NCBI RefSeq assembly: GCF_021155775.2
Contig: NC_060237.1
Span: 9,201,832-9,265,831 of the forward strand
Length of the DNA: 64,000 nucleotides
Direction of reading: 5' to 3'
Origin: Neodiprion pinetum
Lineage: Eukaryota > Arthropoda > Insecta > Hymenoptera > Diprionidae
The position numbers were made by a program, and so were the translations under genes. Positions within the stretch are counted from its first letter, which is position 1; every line of letters begins with the position of its first letter. The notes below the pieces were generated by a model, which saw nothing but the letters and a program-made list of their open reading frames with translations, did no database searches and was not told where the DNA came from. Of this stretch, positions 28,596 to 42,153 are shown piece by piece.

Positions 28596-30118
28596 TAGGC
28601 CCGGAATCGTAGGAAGCGGCCCTTCGGGATGACGCATTAATGCCTGCCTACCGCACGTATTCACTTTCCTTCCCGTACTCAGGCCAGCAGACAAAAAACA
28701 GAGACGAGGTACCGAGGCACAGTGCCATTAGTAAAATTACCGTTTACAATATTACCAATGAGATAGAGTGGCGAGTATTTACGAAGCGTAGGGTGGCTGC
28801 TACGGCAGGGAGCCGGAGTTTCAGGGCTGAAGAACAGTTCCGATATCTTTTTAGTCAACGAGGATATTGTAGAGTAGGTACGAAGTGAAATTGGCCAGAT
28901 GGCTCCTCTTCGCTGCAGCCTCCTCTCCCACCTTCAACCGCAACGTCAGAGGCTTCTTTTCCTATCTTTCTTATCCTTTTATCCACGCTTCGCGTTTTAC
29001 CAGCAACGGAATAACCCTGCACACTTAAGGTGCGAGGTGTTTTCACTTTTTTCAAATTTGATATGGTTCTACGCTTGAGGTACTGCTGTACCAACGATGT
29101 TTAAAACGCGGAGAAAGAATTGCTCACGTTTTGAAAATAACTATTCGACATCTCCGGTACAAAAACGTGCTAAATTAACATCTTGATGATGCATGCAGCG
29201 ACGCGCAGTCCATTGCAAAAGTACTTGAGTCAAGGTTGGAAGATTGAAGAATTTTATTAGAAGAATCGGTTCTAGAAATAAATTTAAAAAAAAAATCAAA
29301 AATTGCAGATCCAAATAAAGGATCTTTAGTTGTGAATGGTTTTCAATAAAATTCACACGATTGCTTCGTTTTTTTAACATCGAACTGGTAAATCAATCAG
29401 GGTTCCGAATCTATTTAAACCGTAAGTCTCTGTCCTACTGGTCAAATGTACCGATTGAAATTGAACTAAATAAAAACGGTTGTATTTCTGATAAATGTAC
29501 CAATCACTTCATCCATTTTAATATCAGGCAAGCCTGCGTGCACGACAGTGTTTTCGCTCTTTGAAAAAAAGCAATAAGTTTGAATTAGTCAAAGGTTTTT
29601 CACTATCCCGACTCATCGCACTTCCGATGTCCTGATCACGAAATAATTTTTCGCATCGTTTTAAAAATCGGACGCCTATTTTCCGAGACGTTTTTTTTTT
29701 TTTTTTCTTGTTGGTTACATTCATTCCTTTTTTTATTGAGCCGTTGAAAGCTATATAGATCTCTCTATCCGACTGGCATTATTACGTCTTTCTTGCGAAC
29801 GTTAAAATTCGTGCGTAAGGTGAAAAACGATAAGTATAAATTCGAAGACGTGTAAGGAAAAGTTGATAAACCATCCGGTGGAATCATTTACCAGAATCGT
29901 TCAACACGGTTATGAAAATAACATGTTCCCTAGGCGTGATAAACTTTGAGAGTAAATCAGGAATTATAATACACTGGCATTAGAATCGAATCGGCGTTGT
30001 CTTCCATGCCTCACCTGTTCGACAAACCCGATCTGTCGCCCTAGTGACGAGTGATGGAAGGAAGGATATAGCCGCCAGAGCGACGAAGGGAAGCGAATAG
30101 TATCGGCGAAGAGCGACG

Positions 30119-30165
30119 ACGAGAGAGAAGGAGAGAGAGGGAGAAAGAGAGAGAGAGAGAGAGAG
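30119..30165 (+). repeat. GA microsatellite
   Basis: GAGAGAGAAGGAGAGAGAGG leading into pure GA, about 47 bp, inside a broader purine-rich patch up to about 30200. Confidence 0.9.
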
Positions 30166-33068
30166 CTGGCAAGAGGAGGGAAGAAGGAGACAAGGAGGAG
30201 TCACTGATTTAACGCGGGACAATTGAATCCAATTACAACCACGGAGGCTTACAGCGGTTCTCAACCATCGTTGACTATCGTCCCTGTAACGAAGTCGGGA
30301 CTTAGAGTGCCTAGCTAAAATTTAGCTGTAAAAAAAAGCGTTCGCTAAATCATACGAGCAAGAAAAACTCCCGAGTTTCTCGATGATCCGGCAACTGGCA
30401 AAGCGTGAAATCGACGAAAGGCGATTGTTCGCTCGCGACGTTTTCCACTTGCCGGCACCTGCGACACGTTCTGCATACGTGTGTTACAGGGCGACTCGGT
30501 CATTTCGGGTTGCTCCGTTGTAGTTGGTCTGGCGGGGGTTGGCGCCCCTGGCTGTTCATTAGGGGCCGCATTGTCCGCTAACTAAGTACAGCCTCCCTTC
30601 CTTCTTCCCTCCCTTCGTTCCCTCTCGAGGGCGACGATGTCGACGTCGCGGGGCTCGCGCTACGCCATCCCTGTTCGATTCCCGACGAGGAGGCGGTGAA
30701 CTTTGCCCACCAGGGACGTAGCCGTTCGTAAATGCGCCAGAGGTCGTCGTTTTCGATCACTTTTACAGCCGTGATCGTAACGCAAATTTCACTTATTTTT
30801 CTTGCCAATCGTTCCTTCATTCTTGGCATCTTCGACGTGGGGTTTTTAAATTCTCTCAATTTCAGTTCCAATCATTTCTTTTTACGAACATTATTATTTT
30901 GAATTGCGTGAATGTATCGCTGGAAAGTAAAATCGCAATGTCGTCGTGTCGAATTTAGTAATTCACACGCTAACGAAGGATTAAACTATCGAATCCCACT
31001 TCATGCGCGATTTAGCCGTGAAATTTGATCAATTTTTTCAGATACATATCGTTCTCGATGAATAAAAATAAAAATATCGGCAGTTCAAGCAGGATCCGTT
31101 GTTTCGCACAGTGTCTTTATTAAACTGTCGTTAAAACTACACCTGAACAGAACTTTGACGACGAATCGATAAAGAGCTAAATTACACAGTCTATAGATGG
31201 TTGATTTCAAACCTTTGAATAATACCAAAAATTCTAGAGAAAAAGTACGTAGAAACTCAAAAAGCAGTCTAGATTTGAGTCTCGCGTATTTGTTACTGAT
31301 CCAGAGTCACGTCATCGGTTGGAGGGCGTTAAAGCATCAGATACACAGCAGCGAACGTCGATTACCGCACACCCAAGTATTGTGCACATCCATTTTTCAG
31401 ATCCAACACATCCCGACACGCGTAAATTTCACTTTACTCACCCGATCCGAGACGACGGAAATTCAACCGGCACTGGCGTTGCCAGACAGGAACAAGTGTC
31501 AATCAGCGTTCGCGAACGGCGGTGGGACGCGTTGAGCGCAATCAGAAGCTCGCAAGGGTGAATGTACCGATCAAGTCCCACTGTCTGCCCACGGAAAGAT
31601 CGCCCGGCGATAAAGTCGAATATTCGTGATGTGGCAAGCGTTCACGGCCAACGGCTTGAAAAAAGCCCTGCCCGAAACTGCGGGAAGCGAAGTGTGTTGT
31701 CGGTGGAAAAAAAGGTCGATAAGTGCATAATCAAGGTGCACGCGGAGGAACGGCGAGTTACCGCCAAACCTCTTCACCCCGATCAAAACCCGAGGACCTC
31801 TTTCACCTTTGCTCCGTTTTAATTAGAACAAGTCTATAAATATAAATACCCGCAAGCACAGCGTATCTAGCCGTCGGAATGACGGAGGTAAAGAGTGTCG
31901 ACTCTCGATCGGTGTACGACTCCTCGGCACGTGCCTGTGTGCGGTGACATTTTGATAGTTACACACGTAGCGCAGCGTGTGTGCAACGTGTCTGTAAATA
32001 ACGAATGCGGTGAATTACAATTACCGAGATATGGAAATTTTCCTCGGTCCCGTATAACGAGAAACTCGCAGTGCTGTCGTACACCAGGTTGACTACATCC
32101 TACATACCCATGACCTCTGTATAATGTGTAATATATGTATGTGGGTGCATGTAAATATGCATATCGACTCCCGGAAATTGGTCTTTGAGAAAGACAGACG
32201 CGCGGCGGTTATGCGCTACAGTTGCTATGTAATCAGAGCTCCAAGTTAACGGGGTCTTGCTTTCCCCTTTACTGCATACGTACGCGGCCAGTATGGCACG
32301 GCACGCCCCTGAATCCGCCGCTATCGTTGTTATTCGCATTTTCATTATACGGTGTGTATAATGTACGATCTTTCACAGGTAAGTTACAATTTATGCGCAG
32401 GTGCGATACCGCCCCGCGTTTCAATCTTGTTTCTTTTTTTTTTTTTTTTGTTTCCTTTATTTCCGCCTTTTTCTTCCGATAACCTCGTGCCCACGGGATG
32501 TCGCTAAAGACATGCTTATCTTTTTTTCCTCCCAACGATACCAAAGTCAAGTTTCTTGACTCTTAAACACTTCCCCGTACATCCGAGAATCAAGATCATT
32601 TTCTACCTTGACGCAAAAACATGCGATATGAGAAATTCAAGAGATCTCACGACTCTCCAATCGCTGACGAGTACTGCGATACTTGTCACGGCATCGTTGT
32701 TGTCTTCCTAATAAATAATTTTTCGAGCGATACCGGCGCCTTTCGAATGTATTTTTCATACAGAGAACTAAGGATAGTCGAGAAGCCCTCGATGTAGAAA
32801 AAGAAAGTGGTAAAAGACTCGGTCAACAATGCCGTAGCAAACCCTGATAATCGGTCAGTCTTCCATACTCCAGCTCTTTTGATGTTTGACTTACTTGAAT
32901 ACATGAGCGGTTACTTGTTTCGAGGTTTACACATTTTCTAAGAAAGGGTAAAAGAGAGATTTTGAAAAGCTCGGCAAGTCAAACAATCCCGATCAAATAA
33001 GGGATACGTTTACAATTGCTTTGCATGCCGTTGAGATATTCACTCACCGGTTCTGTTCTGCTGACGTG

Positions 33069-33082
33069 ACAGGCGCGCCTGT
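33069..33082. repeat. 14-bp perfect palindrome
   Basis: ACAGGCGCGCCTGT is a perfect palindrome in otherwise unique sequence. It is short enough to be chance or a site for a dimeric DNA-binding protein; no second copy was noticed. Confidence 0.6.
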
Positions 33083-34099
33083 AACAGAATTAAAGAAAGG
33101 GTATTACGGAATGAGCGATGCATGAACACACACACGCACACGCGCATGCATTAATATAGCAGTGCACAGGTAGCTCCGCGATAACGGAGACGGAAAAGAG
33201 GGCTTAAATATTTCATGCGTCATTAACAAAAAATAAAACAAAACAACCCGGTCACCCGGAATGTAAAATAAGCCAGCTGCGCGATATATAACGAAGGACA
33301 GCGGACTTAAACATATTCCAGCCGACCAAATACCCGCATAGGAAGTTGGTGATTAGGCGGAATCATATCTGGTGGCTTTGTTCGAGCGCTGCGTGTCTGC
33401 GGTATTTTTGCTATCTCCCTCGTGACGTTCATCGCGGTAGCCTCGTTTTCTCAGCTCGTAATGCGGCTTGTTTGTATTTGCAAAAAACCCAACTCGTTTC
33501 GCAATTGCATTGCAGATGATTCGGTCGGTCCAAACACCTTCAATATTCAAACAACTCGACGTACAAGTCACGTCGCAACTCCAAATCCGAATCATCGTTA
33601 AAATATTTTCATACGTTCGTTGTTGCAGGGCGTAAAAGATTCTTTTTTGCATTTGAAAATGTTTCTCAACAGTGAAAAGATAACGTATACACTACGTTTC
33701 TTCGACCGCGATGAAAGCAATTTATTACTGTTCAAATATCCCGCGCGATTTCAACAACACCTTTGATTCGCGACGGCACTTGTGACGTCACTGGTGCCTA
33801 ACCTCTTCGATCCAACGTTTTCTCAACCTCCACTCTTTTCTGACGTACCAAATTGACGATCGGAAACTAAACTTAAAATACACCCAAGTCAGTTTTTTCT
33901 TCCTCGCGATCAAACCACATGCTATAAATCTATTTTCATTCAACATTTCCGTGCACCTCTTCGAGGTACAATGTTTTTTCCAAAAAACGTCGATACTTCT
34001 GGAGCGAAATTTGTCGGATTTGCCAGTAAAACGTCATAACCAGAATCGAAGAGAGTTGGAATAAGGCAAAGACGCGCCGAGAACCCCTGGCGGATACTT

Positions 34100-34700
34100 T
34101 CCAGTAGACTGGTAAGTTATTTACCCCGAAGCCCGGAGCAGAGATGGACGAAGTTCGGTCTGGCGTGCGCGGCGTGGCGGCAGCATTGAAGCGAGCGGGG
34201 TGTAAGAAAGACAGAAGCGTTACCGGGGGTAATTTTATCCGTGCTTAAGTAGGTGGATTCTGATGCGCATGGCTTCTGTCAGCCATCTAGCAGCAAGGAC
34301 GCAAGGCCGGTGTCCTGCCCCTACCTTGTCCTCCCTTGTCCTTCCTCGTCCCGGCTACAGCCAAGTATTTTTTACGGTCTCTCACCTCTTCAGATCCACG
34401 AGCATCTCCGTGAGCAACTAGCTTCGCCCACGATCAGACCGACGGTCTTGACATGCCGAGGGGTTCGGAGGTATTCAAGTATTTTCGATACACAATACCC
34501 ACCCTGCTGCAGGGCAAGAGGAAAGCTGGTAATCCGATTTCGAGACTCTGTACATACACCCGCTCTGTCCCGGTCAGTTATATCCACGCTCTTCTTGACG
34601 AGTCGATTCTTTCGCCTCTTGAGTACACGTGTACGTAAGCCTGCCCGTGTGACAGGGAAAACCGATGAAGCCTTACCGTTTTACCTTACCGTCGACGAGA
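34100..34700. other. GC-rich patch, possible exon or regulatory DNA
   Basis: The first part (34100-34210) is GC-rich with CTGGTAAGT at 34108-34116, which resembles a splice donor, followed by GCGTGCGCGGCGTGGCGGC. From about 34253 a 170-codon frame is open to 34765, unusually long for this window. Its product is Ser/Pro/Arg-rich and I recognise no domain. The opposite strand is also open for 65 codons. GC content alone lengthens frames, so I do not call a gene. Transcript data would decide. Confidence 0.3.
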
Positions 34701-36589
34701 TTCCACCATTTCGCTCGCAAAAATACCCATACGGCTTCCATGCACCGCTCCCACCCTCGATTTAAATAAACCTTCGATATTTCCCTCTTGGAGATGTAAG
34801 CGCCTCAGGTGTCGGTTGGCAAGTCTGCGATTAGGCAGCCGATGATCAAATTTTTAGTTAGGAACAGAAGCTGGAACGTGGTAGTAGGAGTTTAAAAATC
34901 CTGAACTACTGGCGTTCGGGTTTTGGAGTTTAAGGAGGCCGCGTTACACTGCTTTGAAATCCAAAGACACTTGATAAAAATCCCGTCTTTTCTTCTACTA
35001 CCATGCTTTTGACGGAATACACTCGGAATAAAAATTCGTCGTAGTGACCAAAATTTGGTCCTGGCAATGAAAATTCAGGGTCAACATACATCCGACCGAA
35101 CATTATTTTTACACAACTAAAATTTTTAGTTAATTTTATATTCATAGTGCGCAGAAAGAAAAATGTTTCACTAATGTTTGATGAAAGTTAGGTCACCAGA
35201 AACCCATAGATTCTGTGGCGATTGCGAAATCGGATCTGAAATCATTTACATCATTTTGTAAGTATTGAAAAATGATTATCTGATTGTTGTAACTAAAAAC
35301 ATTATCGTTCTATTGTATTTTATGCTACATGAATTTAATGCCACATCGAACAATGACAAAGAGATATGCCATTGTGAATTGACACACGTCTGTATTCGAG
35401 AAGGGATTTTTAACGCGTTACAGAGAGTGTTTTGCCACTTCAATAAAAACAAATTATAGATGCACGATGTAACATATCATTTGATAGAGGTAATCAATTA
35501 GTAGCTCTCGTGATTTCGTAAATTTTACTAATCTTTATTCACCGAATAGATTTAACGAATGAATCTACCAGAGGTTATTCAATATTTTGATAATACCATG
35601 AGTAAAGTATTACTTGTTAAATTCACTAAAGTAAAATTGAGATTTTGTATTTATAAGTCTATTTTATTCGATACGATTTTTTTTGCGATTTTGAAACAAT
35701 TTTTTCATTGATTTTGATACTTACAACGAAATATTGTTTTACCGCGAGAAAATTTTCTACAAAATGTGGCTAAAAATTGATTTTTATGCATTGTAAAAAT
35801 TCACTACCTTATTCGAACGAACATTAGAAAGTTCAGCTGCTAATTCTGGCTGCTATCTTCAGCCTCGTGTCCGTTTTACCGAGCTAAAATTCGCACCAAC
35901 AGGTAGCTTTACACGAGTCGATCCGCCATCTACCGTAGACACAAAACTGATGAAACGGTTTATGAACCTGAGTAAATTCTTGGAATGAAACGTTCGAATA
36001 TTATGCCGTTTAACACTTTTCGCTGGTAACGCAACCTGCGACGGTTGCAACGAACTTATTTCCTTAGATCGCAGCCCTGCATCAAAGTTCGAATAAGGTA
36101 AAGTGTGAGCTTCGCGGTAAAAGAGAAGAGACGGGGGCAATCCGTGTTTCGTATGAAAATGATGGAATCAGGCACGGCGTTATAAAAACAGGAAGAAATG
36201 TTACCGCCGTACCTACTACCGGGTTTCTGTCGGAGGTATTCGTCCTCCATCATGGTGGCCATAATACATTTTTTATCTGATCGAGAGGGGGATGGAGGGA
36301 GGTAGAAAAGGAGAAGCTCTTCTTTATAGAGGGTGTACCGCCATACGCTATACCCACCGCCTTTAGGCATCTGTGTGAAGAACATACACGGGCATGTGTA
36401 GGTATGCACATGTTATGCCGTGTAAGTCACACGACGCGACGCCGCCCCTCGTCTACAGTCGGTTCTCTCATTTCACGCAAGTTCGACTGGAACAATTATG
36501 ACCCGAGATGCGCTTTCCCTAAACAGGACGAGCTATCGTGACGTTGATTATACTGCTCGCTCTCTTTTTACACGCTTGTGTCATATATA

Positions 36590-36955
36590 CAGTGGGAAAA
36601 ATTTCATTTGCTATAGTAACTAGAAAAATTCAGTAAAACAGGTATCGTTGAAAAAACTGCTTGAATATTGTTTGCAACGCAAAATCAGTTTCTGAGGGTT
36701 TACTCTACTTTTTCAGTTAAACAAGGCTTTAACGTCAATTTATTCTTGCACAAGCATTAAATTTTCTCTACAGTTACAAGAAAATATAGCAACAGTGATC
36801 GTAATGAGAAAGAATGGTAACGGATACCCGACTTTCCGGTAACGGCTAGAAAACTAATTTTCATTTTCTACCTAGAACTATATTTTTCGATTGTGGTAAA
36901 AAATGAAAATAGTCAAGGACTGAGCGGTAACCGGAAATAAAAATTTCTCTCAGTG
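36590..36955 (+). mobile_element. MITE family A, copy 3 (366 bp)
   Basis: A full-length but internally deleted copy. The left end reads CAGTGGGAAAAATTTCATTT, the right end AAAAATTTCTCTCAGTG, with TA on each side (36588-36589 and 36956-36957). Relative to copy 1 it lacks about 64 bp between GAATATTGTT and GCAACGCAAAATCAG. The remainder is close to copy 2, which suggests recent common ancestry of those two. There is no coding capacity. Confidence 0.9.
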
Positions 36956-36959
36956 TATA

Positions 36960-38520
36960 CTGACTATGGATCACCTCGCAGTTGAGTATATTCTTCGGGG
37001 TTCATTGTCGCAAGAGACAAATCGGAATTCGTGAATTGAGATCATTTAAAAATCACCAACAAACCTCGACAACGCTTGCAAGGAATTTCAACAATCCCAA
37101 AGGATAAAATATTGCGAGGAAAAAGAGTTTCTTCTCGAACCCTGTCAAATTTATTTTCCATAGAAATTGAATCTTCTCGATATAAAAGCCATGAAAGATA
37201 AGATTTCGGCAAAATGTTTGAGAAAAAAAAAACACACCAACAACAAACGTTTCGAATAGCAATACGTCAAATTTTTACAAACTCTCCTAAAAATTGCATT
37301 AAATATGCCGAAAAGTCATCCCGGTTATAATCGCGAGAAACGAGATCCCCGGTAGTGCCTATAAAAGCGGACGGCAACGACGCGTGTATCGGAAGGTTCG
37401 ATTCGGGAATAACGATATGTGTAGAATGAGGATGATATCTGGTCCGGTCTCGATCGTAGGGAGTGTGGGCGGTGGTAAGAGGGGTTTTCGGTAGGGAGAA
37501 GGTGGCTAGGGGCAGCCGGGGATTGAAAAGCAATTTCCCCGTCACCCGTCCTCCTCCTCGGCCCCCGTCGCGTCGAGAGAGCCGAAGAGGAGAGAAGGGG
37601 CGGTGGGGAGGCTTTATATTAATGATCCAGATATATTATCGGACGTGACCGAAATTGCTGTCAAAAAACTCGGATATTGGATGGAAGGAGATTGCCATGC
37701 TAGCCCGCTGCCTTCTCATATTGCCTGCAGAAGGTTCCTATCGGATCGGAATGCAATTTTAAGAAAATAATTAACCGAGTCTTAAGTACGACCACCATCC
37801 CGAACCCCGATGATACGGGCACACACGTATCACGCGCCTAATAATACGTATCAGCTGCGGTCAAACTAATCGTAAGCTTCCGACTTTCAAACCCCTTTTC
37901 TCTGTCTCTTTCTTTAAACAATTATTATAAACGGAAACAGGGTTCTGTAGTAATTGGGAGTAAGTACAAGATTTGATTTGTTGGAAACGTCGTCTCATCT
38001 TGTATTCTCTCTTTTTAGATTTCCCGACAAGAAGCTGGAGGGATAGAACAACGATTCGCTATTAAATGTGAAAAAATGTCTGTCGTACGAACATATATTA
38101 TAGACTGATGGTAGAGATATGGTTTTTCATGTTTTTGGGAAGCAATTGTTACTGTGTTTGATCTATGTTGCGACAGGTTAACAGAATTAATCTCGATTAA
38201 TTTAAAACGGTGAATACTGCAGCGTTGAAGAATTCAAATTCTCGAGCCTGAACTCGAAAATGCATGGACCGGTTAAATTTCCGAAATCAAGCATCTCATT
38301 CGACATGAAAATTCAGATGCACAACCGCATATCCACCGATGCGTTAATTTGTCAGTTTCGACCAGCTTGAACGCTATTTATTAAAGAAGCAAAGATTCAT
38401 TTGACTCGTGTTGCTTGAAATAAAGAATATCTTTAAAAATCTAAATATAACGAGCAAACTAGTTTACAAGGTCCAGACGCACGAAAATTTCGTTAATTAT
38501 GTATTTATACAAGCAGATAC
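36960..38520. other. Gene-free stretch with a GC-rich patch
   Basis: No gene is supported. A GC-rich, partly purine-rich patch spans about 37440-37620. TATAAAAG occurs at about 37361 (within CCTATAAAAGCGG), but no initiator or coding start follows convincingly. Open frames of 60-92 codons are unrecognised. Confidence 0.5.
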
Positions 38521-38523
38521 GTC

Positions 38524-38915
38524 GTAGATTGATTACTTTAATCAAGAGACAAAACCCTACATTCGTGATTCGCGGCTTGAGAGATGGCAGAGTTATACTT
38601 TTCGCGACGAAACAGTAACAGAGTTAATTGTGTCGAAGCAGAGTTTGGTTACAAGAGGAAACGGTTAAGCGTATGCATAACGTAACACGTACACGTGTAG
38701 AACAAGCACATCGACGTCTGAAAATCGCGGGAGCATCTGGCTCATCTGCGAGACGCGGCGCTGCTCGCGCTACCAACATCAAAGAAAATATGATGCGCAG
38801 AGTTTATGACCGTAATGAAGGACATCCGGCACTGACAATCGCAAAAAAGTTGGATAAAATTGGCGACATGTGCGCGTTCGCGCGTTCATGGGACCATAAA
38901 ATCAACTTCGGGTGA
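38524..38915 (+). pseudogene. Possible coding relic, two overlapping frames
   Basis: Two frames overlap here. One is open from about 38527 to the TAA near 38668 and includes the peptide RWQSYTFRDETVTELI, which has the general look of a transposase N-terminal helix but is not a firm match. The second is open from 38628 to the TGA at 38913-38915. Its first ATG is at 38673, its interior is rich in Arg, Ala and Lys, and it contains ENMMRRVYDRNEGHPALTIA, loosely like a helix-turn-helix of DNA-transposon proteins. Codon content is less AT-biased than the flanks. GTGCGT occurs twice just after the stop (38931-38948). I recognise no family with confidence; a chance open frame remains possible. Confidence 0.25.
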
Positions 38916-39491
38916 AATAAAAATGTCTACGTGCGTCAAGCGTGCGTAGATATGTAAACATTTTTCTTACACGAGATACAGCGAAGATCGTGGGAACTGT
39001 TCTCTGTTGAAACATCTTACCCAAATGTTCGTCAACGAGTTTCATGTATGGCAAAAAATAACTGAACGATGAAAAATGTGTGCGTATATCCGATAATCGT
39101 CTGTCTATCTCAATAATTTTACTCTATTATTCATTCTTAGACGTGACAAAATAAAGTGACTGATACGGAGAGTGGTACACTTTGATGAATTCAAACAAGA
39201 CTTTTCTTGTAGCACCTTGATCGTTATTTTCTGATGAGCGTAATTTAATGTTCGATTTTTACGAAAAGACCGATGACACTGTCGAGAAAATTTTCTGAAC
39301 AGAATCTTTTTTCGAAAGGACGCTTTTAACTCGGTTAATACATAAGTGCAAATTTTATCCATGATTCTATACGTCCTACACGTTGGAAAAAACAGCGAAA
39401 ATACGGCAGCTTCTCGAAACTGGTTCAGAGCTGATGGAGGCAAAACGAAAGAGTTTTTAGACACCGAGTTTGTACAGGGGAAGCTTTATTC

Positions 39492-39518
39492 TCATATATA
39501 TATATATATTATATATAT
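39492..39518 (+). repeat. TA microsatellite
   Basis: CATATATATATATATATTATATATAT, about 27 bp, with one TT interruption. Confidence 0.85.
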
Positions 39519-42134
39519 CCGCCTGAAAGGGTGCAACATTTTAACAGACCCTTTTTAGCCGGGACTGTAAACGCAACGGTGTATCTATCAAGTGATACTT
39601 GAGAATGTTTGGAATGTACAATCGAGTACAAAAGTTTAGCTGAGGCCAATTGAGTTGCCTTTAACTAAAAAGTTCTTGTGGCGTACAGGGAAAAATTCGA
39701 AAATTTCAACTTTTAACTGTAAATACTTTACATTGTTCTGATATTTTTTCACCGAAAAATTCGTATTCATTGTCCTGTTTTTGTGACCGATATGCAATAT
39801 TACTCATCTTATTCTGAAATGAATTATTCACAAACCGCTCGAGTTGGATTTCGGGAATCAATAACGTATTTCTGACCCAATCGTTAGTTGATCGTATGAA
39901 AATTGTAAAGGTTTTAAAAAAATCAACGTTGAACGATTTCTGAGAGACAATCATTTACAAATAAAATAAGCTATTTTTCTTTAAAATCAAACGAGTCTTA
40001 GCATTTTTGCAGCTAAGAAAAGTAGAACAATGTAATTTTTCTAACATTTTTCATAAAAATTGGTACTTACAACTGAAATTAAGTACTTTGAAATTTTGCT
40101 CTCGATCAGGCAGACTTTTTTAGTCTGATTCTAATCGGTAAACTTCGGTAAGACTTTTAAAACGTTTGTGTTGTTACGTTTTTATTTCGACACATTTTTA
40201 ACCTGACTGTACCTCCCAGGCATCCTTAGAAGGATACCAAGGTACTGAAGCACTGCACAGAGAGTGGAAAAGAATTTTGCACGGATCAGAGCGTAAATTG
40301 CAATTACGTTATATAGATTCTTATCGAACAGGCAACTCAATTCGCGTAGCGAATGAGAAAAAAATTGCAATGATTTTTTATGCATTTTACAACTAGAAAT
40401 CAGCCGGTCTTTGTAATTCTCACAAAAAATCGATCAAAGTAAAAAAAGGTAGCGGCGAAATTTTGCTGCTTAATCAAGATCGAAAAAGTGTACAAACTTT
40501 TCAGTGTCATGATAAAGAATTTCGAATAAAACCTATTTGCCGATCGAATAGATAAGCAAAAGTAACATCAACAGTTTTCTATCTTTAATAAAAAAAAAAT
40601 CTGTCAACCGCAATTGAGGCGAATTTGAAAATTACTCCAGCTGCAACTGCGGCCGCAGATTAATAGTAATATAATCCGAAAGCGTTTCGTATCACGGGTG
40701 AAAATTTGTCGCCGCATATGCTGCGGCGTTGAGATTCGCCGTCCCCGTTATACACGTCAAAACGGACATTGATCGTGACGTTATAATTACGAGTTACCGT
40801 GAAACCCGTCAATCGACGAGTGGCGTCGATGAGATTGGGAAGATATTGTGATTATAAAACAAACTAAACGAAAAAAAGAAAAAAAAAAGAAAAAACAAAC
40901 ACGCACACGCGTGTGTGAACAACGGATTTTCGTATTTTTCGTATCACGTGTCAAAAATTAATTACACGGGAAAAGCATCGAGTACCCGGTTTGAAACCGG
41001 AATCACGGCATAACTCGAACCCTTTCATTAATCCTCGATCAACAGTTTCAATTTCTAACCAAACAGTTGTGAGGAAAATTCGAAATTGCTGTTTCACGTA
41101 CCACTTTTTTTCACGATAATCAATTAGACGAAATATTGATTCTGACCAAAGATTCTGTTCCTTAGACGCCCAGAAAAATATCTATTTTAATATAAACCTA
41201 TTGGAACATTTTCTTCCTCAAAAGGAAAATTCATTGGTTAGAGATTAATTTCAGTTGAATCAAATGAAATTTTCTCGCTTACATAAGTCAGCAAATTATT
41301 TTATAGGTTAATATTCGAACAGAATCTTTTTGTTTAGAAAAAAATCCAAAAGAATTTTTTCCCGAATGTATTAAGGTTGCAATTATTAATTTGGGTCCGC
41401 ATCACGGAATTGTTGCTCATAAAAAATTGCCGAAAGTGAAATTCGCATTGTTTCGATTTCAACGAAATTTGTCGAAGAAATGATAATCGCAGATCCAGCA
41501 GAATGCGAGCTTGACTTTATTTCCTAAATTTCATAACGTCGTTGTTCCACAAATCGTTCAGGATGCGAAGCGGGGACTATTTTTCTTTGGTTAAAAAACT
41601 TCCGAGGCTTGAAAAACTGAAATGACTAACGGTACTACACCGCGAAATCCAGTTAAGCGACTTTCCATTGTCGTTGAAAAGTTTAGCGGGCTCGCGTGCG
41701 TTCGCGGTGCCGAAAACTCGCATAATAACGTGGACCATTAAAATCCCTGGGTATCTGAAAAAAGAAAAAAAAAAAAAAAAAGGCGGTGCCTTTCCTCCCT
41801 CCAGCCACGCTCTCCAAAATCCTTTCCGTCTGCAGATAAAAATTGCAAAAACGTGAACCGAGAAGCTCGGCAAAAGGATTCAAATCAACATAAAAAAAAA
41901 CTTCTCCCAAAAAGAGAGCCACCGAAAGAAACGGAAAGGAAAGGAAAGGAAGGAAAAACGAAATGTTTAAATCTGCTAATGCACTCAAATGCCGTCTGCA
42001 AAATTCAGTCCGGACAGACCAAGAGCGAAGGAGTGTGCACACGGCCAGTCTGGAGTGACACACGTGGCAAAAACAATCCTCCTCCAGCCGCCGCGCTAAT
42101 AACATTAGTGTTAATGTAATTGAGTCCCGTCCTA

Positions 42135-42153
42135 CCCCCCCCCCCCCCCCCCC
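42135..42153 (+). repeat. C19 homopolymer
   Basis: Nineteen uninterrupted C after GTCCTA and before AGCTCCG. Long C/G runs are rarer than A/T runs in AT-rich genomes. It lies at the edge of a GC-rich patch. The exact length may reflect sequencing or assembly uncertainty. Confidence 0.85.

Larger units (their letters stand above)
28600..36580. other. Gene-free stretch with GC-rich patches
   Basis: No gene is supported. The stretch contains T16 at 29691-29706, a GA tract at 30119-30165, GC-rich patches at about 30480-30740, 31480-31800 and 34100-34700, T16 at 32434-32449, a 14-bp palindrome at 33069-33082, and a CA/CG alternating tract near 33127-33147. The longest open frame (34253-34765, 170 codons) lies in a GC-rich patch and encodes a Ser/Pro/Arg-rich sequence with no recognised domain. 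CAGGTAAGT at 32376-32384 matches a splice donor but has no supporting exon. Confidence 0.5.

Noticed and set aside
30665..30695. GTTCGATTCCCG near 30671, resembling a tRNA T-loop or internal promoter B box
   Set aside because: The flanking bases do not form a T-stem, and no A box or acceptor stem is found at tRNA spacing.
32376..32384. CAGGTAAGT, a perfect splice-donor match
   Set aside because: A 9-mer is expected about once per few hundred kb by chance, and no coding exon abuts it.
34253..34765. A 170-codon plus-strand open frame
   Set aside because: It is in a GC-rich patch where stops are rare, is Ser/Pro/Arg-rich, and has no recognised domain. I kept the patch as a low-confidence feature rather than calling a gene.
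37394..37410. GGTTCGATTCGGG, also B-box-like
   Set aside because: No A box or cloverleaf can be drawn in the 60 bases upstream.
38921..38973. Stem-loop-like sequence after the 38.9 kb frame, resembling a bacterial terminator
   Set aside because: The window looks eukaryotic, the stem is imperfect, and the pairing is partly a direct repeat of GTGCGT.
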